From contig CAXXTQ010000001.1 in NCBI GenBank assembly GCA_963665005.2, forward strand, positions 558,001-622,000: a DNA stretch of 64,000 nucleotides, written 5' to 3'. Origin of the DNA: G963665005 sp963665005 (GTDB lineage Bacteria; Bacillota; Clostridia; Christensenellales; SZUA-584). Under the pieces are notes generated by a model. That model was not told where the DNA came from, ran no database searches, and saw only the letters and a list, made by a program, of their open reading frames with translations. The position numbers were made by a program, and so were the translations under genes. Of this stretch, positions 24,730-33,355 are shown piece after piece; position 1 is the stretch's first letter, and every line of letters begins with the position of its first letter.

Positions 24730-25230
24730 TTATTCAATATCAGAAAATATAAGGCGTGCCAGCTCTTTACCTGTATCTGTTTTAAAAAATTTCTTTAATA
24801 CTCCCTTGAAAGCTTTTTTTGATATATCGCCTTCCTGCGCATTCACAATAAAATCCGCTTCTATAATAATTTGATAATCAATACCATCGATATTGTCATA
24901 TGTGTGGTGATGAGAGATAATAAAAAGCACTCGCTCAATAAAAGCATTGTCCTGTGTAAATTTTTCGAGTATTGGTTTTGCTATTTTCGGGCCGTGCTGC
25001 TGCTGAAGTTTTCCGCCGCACGAGCCGTAGTTTTTTTCACAGTAAGAGATAGCGATATCATGAAGAAGCGCGGCGGCTCCGATAATCTGCATTTGTTTTT
25101 CGGTAACGGCTTCTTTGCCTGCTATGCATTTCGCAAGCCCGTATACTTTAAGCGCGTGGTTTATGCGCTGTATATCTTCGCCATTTACCTTTATCATTTC
25201 AAAAATAATGTCGCTTATCATTTGTTGCAC
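24730..25230 (-). CDS. HD-domain phosphohydrolase
   Basis: A 166-residue HD-superfamily protein. Metal ligands are visible: His25 (RINHALKVYGLA), His57-Asp58 (LLHDIA), His107-109 (ISHHHTYDNIDG) and Asp126 (IEADFIVN). These mark a metal-dependent phosphohydrolase of the small stand-alone type; the substrate, possibly a nucleotide, is unknown. It is monocistronic, facing the tRNA, and diverges from the gene at 25353 with about 120 bp between. Confidence 0.85.
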   Translation of the reverse strand: MQQMISDIIFEMIKVNGEDIQRINHALKVYGLAKCIAGKEAVTEKQMQIIGAAALLHDIAISYCEKNYGSCGGKLQQQHGPKIAKPILEKFTQDNAFIERVLFIISHHHTYDNIDGIDYQIIIEADFIVNAQEGDISKKAFKGVLKKFFKTDTGKELARLIFSDIE

Positions 25231-25352
25231 CTTTATCTGTAAGAGCCGATTTGCACTGCCTTGATATTATTATATAACATGTATATAATAATTGTCAGGG
25301 AAATTATATCTTTCCCCGCAGAAATTATATTTTTTATTTTTTGGAGTTTTAA

Positions 25353-26369
25353 ATGAATATCATATTTCATCTTAAGAGATGGCTTATTCGGCGTAGCCTT
25401 AATAAGCGAAGGCTCTCGAGCCCTTTTGTTGTAGACCCCGCAGAAAACTACTCTCTTTCCTCTGATGCGGATAAAAACCAAAGCAACAGTTATTATTTTT
25501 CCTGCCACGATATGAAAGGCAACAGCCTTTTATTAAGGTACGCAAAAAGGGGCGGAAATCAAACGGAAGTGTGGTTTGCATATAAAGATGCCGACGGTAA
25601 CGCTTATGTAAATGACAAACAGCATTATACAGGAGAATGTGCGACTGCCGGTGTTAACTGCAAAAAGCCTGGCGAAATCTGGTCTTTTTTCTATGACGGA
25701 GAGCTAAGAAATATCAATACCCAAAAGATATGCACAGCAAACTTTAACGGCACATTTACCGCCGAAGGCGAGATTTTTGAGTTTGGGCATCATCTCGATT
25801 CGGATATAATGGCAAAAGCGATAGCAAAAGAAAAATGGAGCAAAGCGTTTTTTAAAAGCATTAACGAGAACAATCAAATTCATTATGAGCAGCAGGGAAG
25901 TGTATCGGGTACGCTTTGCATAGACGGTAAAAGCACAGATTATGTATTGCCGGCAATGCGGGACCATTCTTACGGCAAGCGCGATTGGAACTATATGAAC
26001 AAGTATTTCTGGCTTATGGCGCTGTTTGAAGACGGGAGTTCTTTTAATGCAAACATGGTAAGCTATCCTGCTGTGAAGTCTATCCAAACGGGTTATTTTG
26101 TGCTGGGCAACGATACCGTGTGCGTGCAGGATGCAAGAATACTCGAGGACGTAAAATCAAATACTGTACCGGACAAATTTACATTTGAAGCGGTCGCGGG
26201 CGGCAGAAAGGTCAGCATAACGTGTAAAAAAGAGACGGAGTTTGTATTTGCGTTTAACGACGGCGAATACATTATATACGAAGGAATAGGCACTTTTGAA
26301 TTGGACGGCAAAAAAGCAAGAGGCGTGCTCGAGTTTGGATACAACGGCGACGCTTCAAGGCTTGTTTGA
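25353..26369 (+). CDS. Lipocalin/CrtC-like beta-barrel protein paired with a PEP-synthase-like enzyme
   Basis: A 338-residue soluble protein with no signal peptide or long hydrophobic segment. It has the RDHSYGKRDWNYMNKYFWLMALFEDG signature that I associate with lipocalin-like, hydroxyneurosporene-synthase (CrtC)-type double beta barrels, recently split into DUF7064/DUF7065; the assignment is from memory. Such barrels bind hydrophobic ligands. The next gene, a rifampicin-phosphotransferase-like enzyme, starts 17 bp on, so the two are co-transcribed. A plausible role is presenting or sensing a hydrophobic substrate for that enzyme; this is inference. Confidence 0.6.
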   Translation: MNIIFHLKRWLIRRSLNKRRLSSPFVVDPAENYSLSSDADKNQSNSYYFSCHDMKGNSLLLRYAKRGGNQTEVWFAYKDADGNAYVNDKQHYTGECATAGVNCKKPGEIWSFFYDGELRNINTQKICTANFNGTFTAEGEIFEFGHHLDSDIMAKAIAKEKWSKAFFKSINENNQIHYEQQGSVSGTLCIDGKSTDYVLPAMRDHSYGKRDWNYMNKYFWLMALFEDGSSFNANMVSYPAVKSIQTGYFVLGNDTVCVQDARILEDVKSNTVPDKFTFEAVAGGRKVSITCKKETEFVFAFNDGEYIIYEGIGTFELDGKKARGVLEFGYNGDASRLV

Positions 26370-26385
26370 TCGGAGGTGCTGTAAA

Positions 26386-28755
26386 ATGAAAATATATGAA
26401 CTAAATAAAATAGATGAAAAAAGGCTCGGGGACGTCGGAGGAAAAGCCAAGGGGCTGTATCTTCTTGATAAACTCGGCCTGAATATTGCGCCGGGGTTTG
26501 TTGCCGTAGATATCAACGACGAGCTCGGATTACAGGCGGCGGCAGATTATTATGAAAACAGCGGTATGGAGATCGTTGCCGTGCGTTCGTCGGCGACGGC
26601 AGAGGATGGTAAAGATTTTTCGAGCGCGGGGTTATATAACTCGTTTCTAAACGTAGCGGGAAAAAGCGCCGTTAAAAAATCTATTATGAGCTGTATCGCG
26701 TCGCTGGAAAGCGAAACTGCAAACAGTTATTCGTCATTTTTCAGCGCCGCCAAAAGCCATAAAATGTGCGTCATTGTACAAAAAATGATAAACGCTGAGA
26801 TTTCTGGCGTTTGTTTTTCAGACCATCCGGGCGATGAAAAAAGAATACTCGTTGAAGCGACAGGCGGCCTTGGCGATAAGCTTGTTTCGGGGCAGGCAGC
26901 GGCACACTCGTATTGTGTGCCAAAAGATACTATGAAGATTGACGGAGACGAGCTTTTGGATTCACGCATGATAGAAGCAATAGCGAGGCAGGCGGTTGAG
27001 GCGAGCGGAAAACTCGGATATCCGCTTGACACGGAGTGGGCGATAGAGGGCGGGCGGCTGTACTGGCTTCAGGCAAGGCCTATAACAGCGTCGAATGGCA
27101 CAGACGCTTTCGAGCTTGATACTAAAGTTATACCCGATGACAATATACTTACAACGTGCAATGTAGGTGAAATGCTCCCCGGCGCCGTTACACCGCTTAG
27201 TTTGTCTACGAGCGTCGCAAGCATTGATTTTGGCATTCGCAAAATGGTGCTAAAGGCGGGCGCCGCGAAAAGCTATGACGAGATTCCCGAAGGCTGCGGA
27301 ATAAGCAGCGTAGGAAACCACCTTTTTATCAACATTTCGACTGCAAGCAGAATAGGCGATTATGTAATAGGCGGAACGAGGCAGGGAGTCGAGCTTAGCA
27401 TATGCAACCGCATACTTGATGATATTCCAAAACCGCCCGTTCCTAAAGTCAGCAAAATCTTAAGGCTGAACAACGCAAGAAAATATTTCACCATACTTTT
27501 CGGAGTAAAAATAGCGTGCAGAAAAATAAAAAGGCTGGCGCAAAACCTGCAGATACCAAAATGCGAGACGGCAGAGGCGGCTATAAAAGAGATATCAAAA
27601 AAACTTTGCGTTATAGACGAAGCGTTTTGGCTGCATTACATAAGCTCTGCGCATTCAGGGTCTATGAACAGCGCGCTGTTTTTAATAATGCTGGAGCAAG
27701 GCCAAAGCATAGACGACGCAAAAACGAAGATTGCAGGTGTTCTCGAAGATATCGACGGCATCGAAAGCGTCGACATATTGCGCTCGCTTAAAACAGCGGC
27801 TCGCGCGCTTATGAAAGAGAATAAAGATATAGCGGCATACAGCGCAGACGAGCTTGCGAAATATATTAAGATATGCGGCAAAGAAGCAAAAACCGCGCTT
27901 GACGATTTTTATGAGCGGCACGGGCACAGGTCGATACGCGAGGCAGAGCTGAGAAGCAAATCATGGCATATGGACGACATCAGCCTTTGCAGTTATTTAA
28001 AATCTATAATTGCCGCGGGCGCAAAAGAAACGCGCCAAACAGGGCAGGCGAAAGAAAACATAGAAAAATTGCTTTTGGGGCAAAAAGGCATAATGCGCTT
28101 TGTTATAAATTTTATTATTAAACAAGCAAGAAAAGGCGTTGTGAACAGAGAGTTTACAAAGTCTATGAGTATTAAAGTTCTCGATAAATTCAAGACGGCT
28201 TACAGAGAGCTTGCCGATGTTTTAGCAGATTCGGGCGTTTTGCCCGACAGCGACCTGATTTTCTTTTTAACACACCAGGAGTTAAAAAGGCTTATTAATA
28301 ACGACGAAGCCGCACTTATAAAAAAAGCGGTCGCCAGAAGGCGCATACTAGAAGAACAAAAAAAGCTAAAGTTCGAACAGGTATCTTTGGGCAAGCCAAA
28401 GCCCATAGAGGCGGATATACCTGCAATTTATAAAAAAGCGGTAATGACAGGGTCGTCTATAAGCAGGGGCAAAGCCACAGGAAAGGCAAGAGTGGTAAAA
28501 AGCGTGGAAGAGGCCAATATGCTCGAAGAAGGCGAGATAATGGTTGCCGCTTTTACCGACATAGGATGGTCGCCATACTATTGTATGATAAACGCGCTTG
28601 TGACAGAAGTCGGGTCGGCGCTTTCTCACGGAGCGGTCGTCGCAAGAGAATATTCACTTCCGCTCGTCGCAAACATACCATACGCTACACAGGTAATTAA
28701 AACCGGCGATATGCTAAGCGTGGATGCATATACAGGAGAAGTAGCAATAATATAA
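26386..28755 (+). CDS. PEP-synthase/rifampicin-phosphotransferase-like enzyme
   Basis: A 789-residue phosphotransferase of the PPDK/PEP-synthase superfamily. The N-terminal ATP-grasp part has GGKAKGLYLLDKLGLNIAPGF, VAVRSSATAEDGKDFSSAG, SGVCFSDHP and LQARPI. A middle helical region of about 330 residues follows. The C-terminal swivelling domain has EVGSALSHGAVVAREYSLP, with His748 as the phospho-carrier. Domain order and length fit rifampicin phosphotransferase (Rph) and PigC-like enzymes more than true PEP synthase, because the PEP/pyruvate TIM barrel is missing. It should move the beta-phosphate of ATP via His onto a small-molecule hydroxyl. I chose ATG 26386, behind GGAGGTG; an upstream in-frame start at 26296 overlaps the previous gene. 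Confidence 0.87.
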   Translation: MKIYELNKIDEKRLGDVGGKAKGLYLLDKLGLNIAPGFVAVDINDELGLQAAADYYENSGMEIVAVRSSATAEDGKDFSSAGLYNSFLNVAGKSAVKKSIMSCIASLESETANSYSSFFSAAKSHKMCVIVQKMINAEISGVCFSDHPGDEKRILVEATGGLGDKLVSGQAAAHSYCVPKDTMKIDGDELLDSRMIEAIARQAVEASGKLGYPLDTEWAIEGGRLYWLQARPITASNGTDAFELDTKVIPDDNILTTCNVGEMLPGAVTPLSLSTSVASIDFGIRKMVLKAGAAKSYDEIPEGCGISSVGNHLFINISTASRIGDYVIGGTRQGVELSICNRILDDIPKPPVPKVSKILRLNNARKYFTILFGVKIACRKIKRLAQNLQIPKCETAEAAIKEISKKLCVIDEAFWLHYISSAHSGSMNSALFLIMLEQGQSIDDAKTKIAGVLEDIDGIESVDILRSLKTAARALMKENKDIAAYSADELAKYIKICGKEAKTALDDFYERHGHRSIREAELRSKSWHMDDISLCSYLKSIIAAGAKETRQTGQAKENIEKLLLGQKGIMRFVINFIIKQARKGVVNREFTKSMSIKVLDKFKTAYRELADVLADSGVLPDSDLIFFLTHQELKRLINNDEAALIKKAVARRRILEEQKKLKFEQVSLGKPKPIEADIPAIYKKAVMTGSSISRGKATGKARVVKSVEEANMLEEGEIMVAAFTDIGWSPYYCMINALVTEVGSALSHGAVVAREYSLPLVANIPYATQVIKTGDMLSVDAYTGEVAII

Positions 28756-28847
28756 TAAAGAGCAGAGTAAAATAGTGCGCCAATCTAAAAATATGATATA
28801 ATCAAAGAGGCATTTAGCCTAAAATTTTAAGTTGTGCGGAGGGCTGC

Positions 28848-29423
28848 ATGAAAAACATTTGCGTTTTTGCTTCGAGCAGCGCTGAGTTAGAGCAGATATA
28901 CAAAACCGAAGCTAAAAAACTTGGTGCAAGTATAGCCAAAAATAAAATGGGCATTGTTTTTGGCGCGGGTACGCAGGGGCTGATGGGCGAGCTTGCGCGC
29001 GGTGCGCAGGAGCAGGGCGGAACGATTATTGGCGTTATCCCAGACCTGCTTAACGTTAAGGGCATAGTGTTTGAATACTGTACAAATCTTTACGATACCC
29101 GTACCATGCACGAGAGAAAAGCAATCATGGAAAAAGAATCGGACGCATTTATCGCGCTTCCCGGCGGCTTTGGAACGCTTGAAGAGATACTCGAGATAAT
29201 TACATTAAAACAGCTTGGATATCATAACAAGCCAATCGCAATACTTAACACAAACGGATTTTACTGCCATTTGATAGCGCAGCTTGAAGAAACGGTGAAC
29301 CAAAAGTTTGCTGACGATTCTTCGCTTGCTCTTTTTGAAGTATTTGATAATATTGACGACACTCTTTTCTATATAGATAACTATGTGCCGCAAAAAGCTC
29401 ACAAAAAAAATGAACTGCTTTAA
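28848..29423 (+). CDS. LOG-family protein (nucleoside 5'-monophosphate phosphoribohydrolase-like)
   Basis: A 191-residue Rossmann-fold protein of the LOG/TIGR00730 family. The catalytic motif is PGGFGTLEE (residues 105-113), preceded by MHERKAIM carrying Arg90 and Lys91. Eukaryotic and several bacterial members release cytokinin-type bases from nucleoside monophosphates; in clostridia the physiological substrate is unclear. A GGAGG site precedes ATG 28848. An extended -10 TGATATAAT (28794-28802) upstream suggests its own promoter. Confidence 0.92.
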   Translation: MKNICVFASSSAELEQIYKTEAKKLGASIAKNKMGIVFGAGTQGLMGELARGAQEQGGTIIGVIPDLLNVKGIVFEYCTNLYDTRTMHERKAIMEKESDAFIALPGGFGTLEEILEIITLKQLGYHNKPIAILNTNGFYCHLIAQLEETVNQKFADDSSLALFEVFDNIDDTLFYIDNYVPQKAHKKNELL

Positions 29424-29435
29424 AAAGGTGCTTTT

Positions 29436-30419
29436 ATGCAGGAAAATGATATAAATTTTCAACCTCTTTCTTTTGGGCGCATGGCGGTGCGCACTCTTTC
29501 TGCCGCCGCCAAAAATTACGCTGTTTTTTTTGTTTCTAATATGCTGGCTACAGGCGTTATATTCATAGTTATAGCCGCTATGCTGGGATTTGCCGTTCCG
29601 CAGCTTTCTCATATTATTTGGACGGGCGGCGCAGAATTTAGCTTGGAATTTATTTGGGTTTTTACGGCAGGCAGCATATTATTAACGTTGATAAGTGTGT
29701 TTTTTACGCAGCAGTTTTCGACAGGGCTTGTGTTTGCCGTCATGAAGAATTATGAAAACGGGCAGAAAGTATCTCTTGGCGGAGCATTTTCTCTTGCAAA
29801 AAGCCGCTATAAAAGCATGACATTGACTTTGCTTGCCGTCATGCTCTGCTCTTTAGGGGCAGGCGCAGCAGCGATACCTTTGGGTATAGTGGCGATAATT
29901 CCTGTAATAGGTATTTTGGCTATGATAGGAATTTCTTACACTCTTGAGATGATTTTCAGCTTTTCTTTGTGCGCGGCGGCGGCGGACGAAAAGCAAGCTT
30001 TCGGGGCGATAAAGTTTGGTGCGGCGGCCGTGTTTTACGGCGGATTTTTTAAAACACTTCTTCATTTGTTTGTTGCCAGCGTGGTTATGGGCACGGTAAT
30101 CGCCGTGTTTTCTTTTATTGCTGTGCCCGTTCTAACAGCGCAAAACGCATTTGGCGAAGGGGCTGTTTTTATTATTGATACATGGTATATAGTATTAGCC
30201 GCTTTTTGGTTGTTGACGTCTGCGGTTTCTCCGTTTTTTAATGTGTTTGTTTATTACCTTTACGCAAACGCCAGAATACGTTCGGCAAATAAGGCTTATG
30301 AAAAAATGATACAGCTGCAAAACTCGAGCAAAGAAAGCTGGGAAGCTTATAAACAGCAAGAAGCAGAGAAACGCTGGGAAGAATTAAGGCGAGGCTGTCA
30401 TGTTTTTGAAAAAGAATAG
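29436..30419 (+). CDS. Multi-spanning membrane protein, unknown function
   Basis: A 327-residue protein with about six hydrophobic segments between residues 25 and 280 and a charged C-terminal tail (KAYEKMIQLQNSSKESWEAYKQQEAEKRWEELRRG) likely helical in the cytoplasm. The pattern resembles the DUF975 or glycerophosphodiesterase-membrane-domain group, but I do not recognise a diagnostic motif. It starts 12 bp after the LOG gene behind AAAAGGTG, so it is in that operon. Confidence 0.7.
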   Translation: MQENDINFQPLSFGRMAVRTLSAAAKNYAVFFVSNMLATGVIFIVIAAMLGFAVPQLSHIIWTGGAEFSLEFIWVFTAGSILLTLISVFFTQQFSTGLVFAVMKNYENGQKVSLGGAFSLAKSRYKSMTLTLLAVMLCSLGAGAAAIPLGIVAIIPVIGILAMIGISYTLEMIFSFSLCAAAADEKQAFGAIKFGAAAVFYGGFFKTLLHLFVASVVMGTVIAVFSFIAVPVLTAQNAFGEGAVFIIDTWYIVLAAFWLLTSAVSPFFNVFVYYLYANARIRSANKAYEKMIQLQNSSKESWEAYKQQEAEKRWEELRRGCHVFEKE

Positions 30420-30515
30420 ATTTATGTGTTGCTTGAAAGGGCTAAGCCGAGGATTTTTGATTTATTCAAACTATGGTTGTATAATAACATAATAAGAAAA
30501 CAAGGCAGGTATTAT

Positions 30516-30785
30516 ATGAAAGCGATCGTGACGGTAACGGGAAAAGACAAGACTGGGATAATAGCGGGAGTCTCCGCAAAGCTTTCCGAGTGCAATGTAA
30601 ATATACTCGATATAAGCCAGACTGTGCTTCAAGACTATTTTGCTATGATAATGCTTGTAGACCTGGAGGGTTGCAGCGTTTCTTTCTCCGACCTCAGCGG
30701 CCTTCTTGAGCGCGCGGGCAAAGAAATGTATATGGACATACGTATTATGCGTGAAGAGATTTTTGACGCTATGCATCGGCTGTAA
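30516..30785 (+). CDS. ACT-domain protein (UPF0237 type)
   Basis: An 89-residue single ACT domain: MKAIVTVTGKDKTGIIAGVSAKLSE opens it and NVNILDISQTVLQDYFAMIMLVD continues it. Such stand-alone proteins form small-molecule-binding dimers, probably amino-acid sensors. I chose ATG 30516 (AAGGCAGG site), which gives the standard UPF0237 length; an upstream in-frame start adds 30 unmatched residues. Confidence 0.88.
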   Translation: MKAIVTVTGKDKTGIIAGVSAKLSECNVNILDISQTVLQDYFAMIMLVDLEGCSVSFSDLSGLLERAGKEMYMDIRIMREEIFDAMHRL

Positions 30786-30799
30786 AAGAAACCATAAGA

Positions 30800-30828
30800 A
30801 CTTCTGATTTTTTCGGAGTGTTTTTTTT
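30800..30828 (+). terminator. Probable intrinsic terminator after the ACT gene
   Basis: ACTTC at 30800-30804 pairs with GGAGT at 30815-30819 around a T-rich loop, and eight T follow. The stem is short, so strength is uncertain. Confidence 0.5.
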
Positions 30829-30905
30829 ATTTATACAAAAATGCTCTAGTTTAAGCTTGCTGAGCATAAAATTACAACATACTATTTTTTATAAAGGGCG
30901 GTTTT

Positions 30906-31694
30906 ATGAGTATATTTAAAAAGAAGAGTAAAAAAAGCGGCATTGCTTTTGGGGGAGGCGGAACAAGAGGCATCACTCATATAGGCGTAATACGGGTTTT
31001 ACAGGAAAATGGTATTGAATTTGATTATGTAAGCGGAAATTCTGCGGGGTCTATCGCCGGTGCGCTTTACGCGGCGAAAATACCCTGGGAGCAGATTTAC
31101 GATTATGTGCTCAATATAAAGAGCAAAAATGTTTTTCCGAGAAAAACGCTGCTTTCTTATATGAGCCCCGAAATAATTGAAAGAGCGGCGGATTATTTTC
31201 TTGAAGGCAAAAGTTTTCGCGATTTGGAAACGCCGTTTTGCGCGGTTGCCGTAAATTTAGAGGAGGGTACCTTAGAAACTTTGTGCAAAGGCAGTGTTTC
31301 AAAAGCGCTGTCGGCAAGCTGCGCCGTGCCGGGCGTTTTTCAGCCCGTAACGATTGGCAGTAAAACGTATATAGACGGGGGCACGCTTCAGAGCATACCG
31401 ACGCAAACGGTAAGACAAATGGGAGCACAAAAGGTTGTCGGAATTAACCTTAACGCAGACAGAAGCCGCGGCACAAAGAGCCGGCGGCGGCTCGATGTAT
31501 TTTTAACTGCATATAACTTAAGCAGCAATATAAACAGCCAGCTATGTGAGCAATACGCGGATGTCATGTTAAGGCCGCGCCTTGACGAGTTTGCCAGGCA
31601 CAGTTTTAAAAGCACGCAAGAGATGTTAAACATAGGCGAGCAAACGGCAAAAGTGAGCTTGCAGAGCATTATTGAACTACTCCAAAACAATTAG
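30906..31694 (+). CDS. Patatin-like phospholipase
   Basis: A 262-residue patatin/RssA-type serine hydrolase. The oxyanion-hole GGGGTRG is at residues 16-22, the nucleophile is Ser46 in GNSAG, and the dyad Asp157 is in YIDGG. No signal peptide or membrane anchor is seen, so it should act in the cytoplasm on phospholipid or lysophospholipid acyl esters. Length is typical of bacterial RssA homologues. Confidence 0.92.
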   Translation: MSIFKKKSKKSGIAFGGGGTRGITHIGVIRVLQENGIEFDYVSGNSAGSIAGALYAAKIPWEQIYDYVLNIKSKNVFPRKTLLSYMSPEIIERAADYFLEGKSFRDLETPFCAVAVNLEEGTLETLCKGSVSKALSASCAVPGVFQPVTIGSKTYIDGGTLQSIPTQTVRQMGAQKVVGINLNADRSRGTKSRRRLDVFLTAYNLSSNINSQLCEQYADVMLRPRLDEFARHSFKSTQEMLNIGEQTAKVSLQSIIELLQNN

Positions 31695-31810
31695 AATTTC
31701 CATTTGCTAAACCGTAAAGATTGTTATAGTATATGTATATTAAAGGCGAATTGTGCACAAAGGGTGCTCTTTTTATGCCAGAAATTTGTAAAAAGGAGAA
31801 GTTAATATCA

Positions 31811-33289
31811 ATGGTATCTCAATTTATTATTCTCGGTATTTATATTTTATTTTTATTATTTGTTGCGGTTTTTTCTATCCGCAGGACAAAAACAACGGAT
31901 GATTTTGTACTTGGAGGCAGAAAGATAGGCGCATGGATGTCGGCCTTTGCGTACGGCACCACTTACTTTAGCGCAGTCATGTTTGTGGGGTACGCGGGCA
32001 AATTTGGCTGGAGCCTTGGGCTAAGTGCGACATGGATAGGCATAGCCAATGCGCTTATCGGAACATGGCTCGCATGGAAGCTTATGGCCAAGCAGACCAG
32101 AAAGATCACGCAAAAGCTCGATTCTGCCACAATGCCCGATTTCTTTTTGAAAAGATACAAATCACAGGGGCTGAAAATCACGGCAGCTGTTATAATCTTT
32201 GTTTTTCTCGTTCCGTATTGCGCGAGCGTATACCAAGGGCTCGGATATTTCTTCGAAAGTGTATTTAGCATTCCTTACGCCTATTGCATGATAGGAATGG
32301 CCGTTTTAACGGCGCTTTATCTTTTAGCGGGAGGGTATATCGCGACGGCGCTTACCGATTTTGTGCAGGGTATTATTATGATAGCCGGTGTGGTAATGAT
32401 GGTAATATTCATTGTAACAAACCCCGTGGTGGGCGGAGTTGCAAACGGGCTTGCAAAGATAGGTTCCGATTACGGAGCAGAGCTCGTTTCGTCTTTCGGG
32501 TCTGCGCAAAACGCGGTTCTTTTGATTTCTCTGATAATACTTACCAGCCTTGGAACATGGGGGCTGCCGCAAATGGTGCACAAATTTTATGCCATAAAAG
32601 ACAAGCAGGCTATAAAAAGAGGCACGCTGATTTCTACATTGTTTGCGCTTTTAGTCGGCGGAGCGGCTTATTTCATAGGCACTTTCGGAAGGCTGTTTCT
32701 AAACAATGTCAAGCCTGATAATATGGACACGATAATGCCGGAGGTTATGAATGTGGCGTTGCCGTCTATGCTTATAGGGCTTATACTAGTGCTCATACTC
32801 GCGGCGTCGATGTCTACGCTTTCTTCGCTCGTGCTGGTATCATCATCTTCTATTTCGCTAGACCTTATAAAGGGTGTATTAAAGCCGGGTATGAAAGATA
32901 AAAATGCAATGGTGCTAATGCGTATATTCTGCGGAGTTTTCGTCGTCATATCGCTGATTATCGCGCTTGCACAGCCGGCGGCAATATTTACGCTTATGTC
33001 GTATTCATGGGGCGCGCTTTCGGGCTGTTTCTTAGCGCCGTTCCTGCTTGGCGTACGATGGAGAGGTATGACAAAGGCGGGCGCCTGGGCGGGCGTTATA
33101 ACCGGGCTTGCGGTAGTTATTCCGTTAATGATAATGGGCGCTGCCGGCGGTATACTTCCCGCATGGATGAGCCCTCCGGCTATCGGTTCTATGGCAATGA
33201 TACTGTCGCTTATAGTCACGCCGATCGCAAGTAAAATGACAACCAAATTTGATAAAGAACATATAGAATTTGTGTTCGGAAGCAAATAA
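31811..33289 (+). CDS. Sodium:solute symporter (SSS family)
   Basis: A 492-residue membrane protein with about 13 hydrophobic segments. The N-terminus FVLGGRKIGAWMSAFAYGTTYFSAVMFVGYAG is the SSS start, and LYLLAGGYIATALTDFVQGIIMIAG is the family's central signature. The later SMSTLSSLVLVSSSSISLDL carries the small hydroxyl residues that bind sodium. I chose ATG 31811, behind AAAAAGGAGAA, not upstream starts. The solute is unknown; PutP/PanF-type amino or organic acids are likely. A bidirectional terminator follows. Confidence 0.93.
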   Translation: MVSQFIILGIYILFLLFVAVFSIRRTKTTDDFVLGGRKIGAWMSAFAYGTTYFSAVMFVGYAGKFGWSLGLSATWIGIANALIGTWLAWKLMAKQTRKITQKLDSATMPDFFLKRYKSQGLKITAAVIIFVFLVPYCASVYQGLGYFFESVFSIPYAYCMIGMAVLTALYLLAGGYIATALTDFVQGIIMIAGVVMMVIFIVTNPVVGGVANGLAKIGSDYGAELVSSFGSAQNAVLLISLIILTSLGTWGLPQMVHKFYAIKDKQAIKRGTLISTLFALLVGGAAYFIGTFGRLFLNNVKPDNMDTIMPEVMNVALPSMLIGLILVLILAASMSTLSSLVLVSSSSISLDLIKGVLKPGMKDKNAMVLMRIFCGVFVVISLIIALAQPAAIFTLMSYSWGALSGCFLAPFLLGVRWRGMTKAGAWAGVITGLAVVIPLMIMGAAGGILPAWMSPPAIGSMAMILSLIVTPIASKMTTKFDKEHIEFVFGSK

Positions 33290-33313
33290 AAAAGCATTAA
33301 CTAAATGTAAATT

Positions 33314-33338
33314 AAAAGACGGGCAGTGCCCGTCTTTT
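33314..33338. terminator. Bidirectional intrinsic terminator
   Basis: AAAAGACGGGC (33314-33324) and GCCCGTCTTTT (33328-33338) form a perfect 11-bp stem with an AGT loop between two convergent genes, with T-runs in both directions. Confidence 0.92.
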
Positions 33339-33355
33339 CTAATCTCATAGTTATG

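Noticed and set aside
26296..26385. N-terminal extension of the PEP-synthase-like protein
   Set aside because: It overlaps the previous gene and lacks a ribosome site, whereas ATG 26386 follows GGAGGTG and gives the family N-terminus.
32668..33297. 209-codon frame antisense to the sodium symporter
   Set aside because: The Ile/Ser/Pro-rich composition is typical of an antisense shadow; the + strand gene is convincing.
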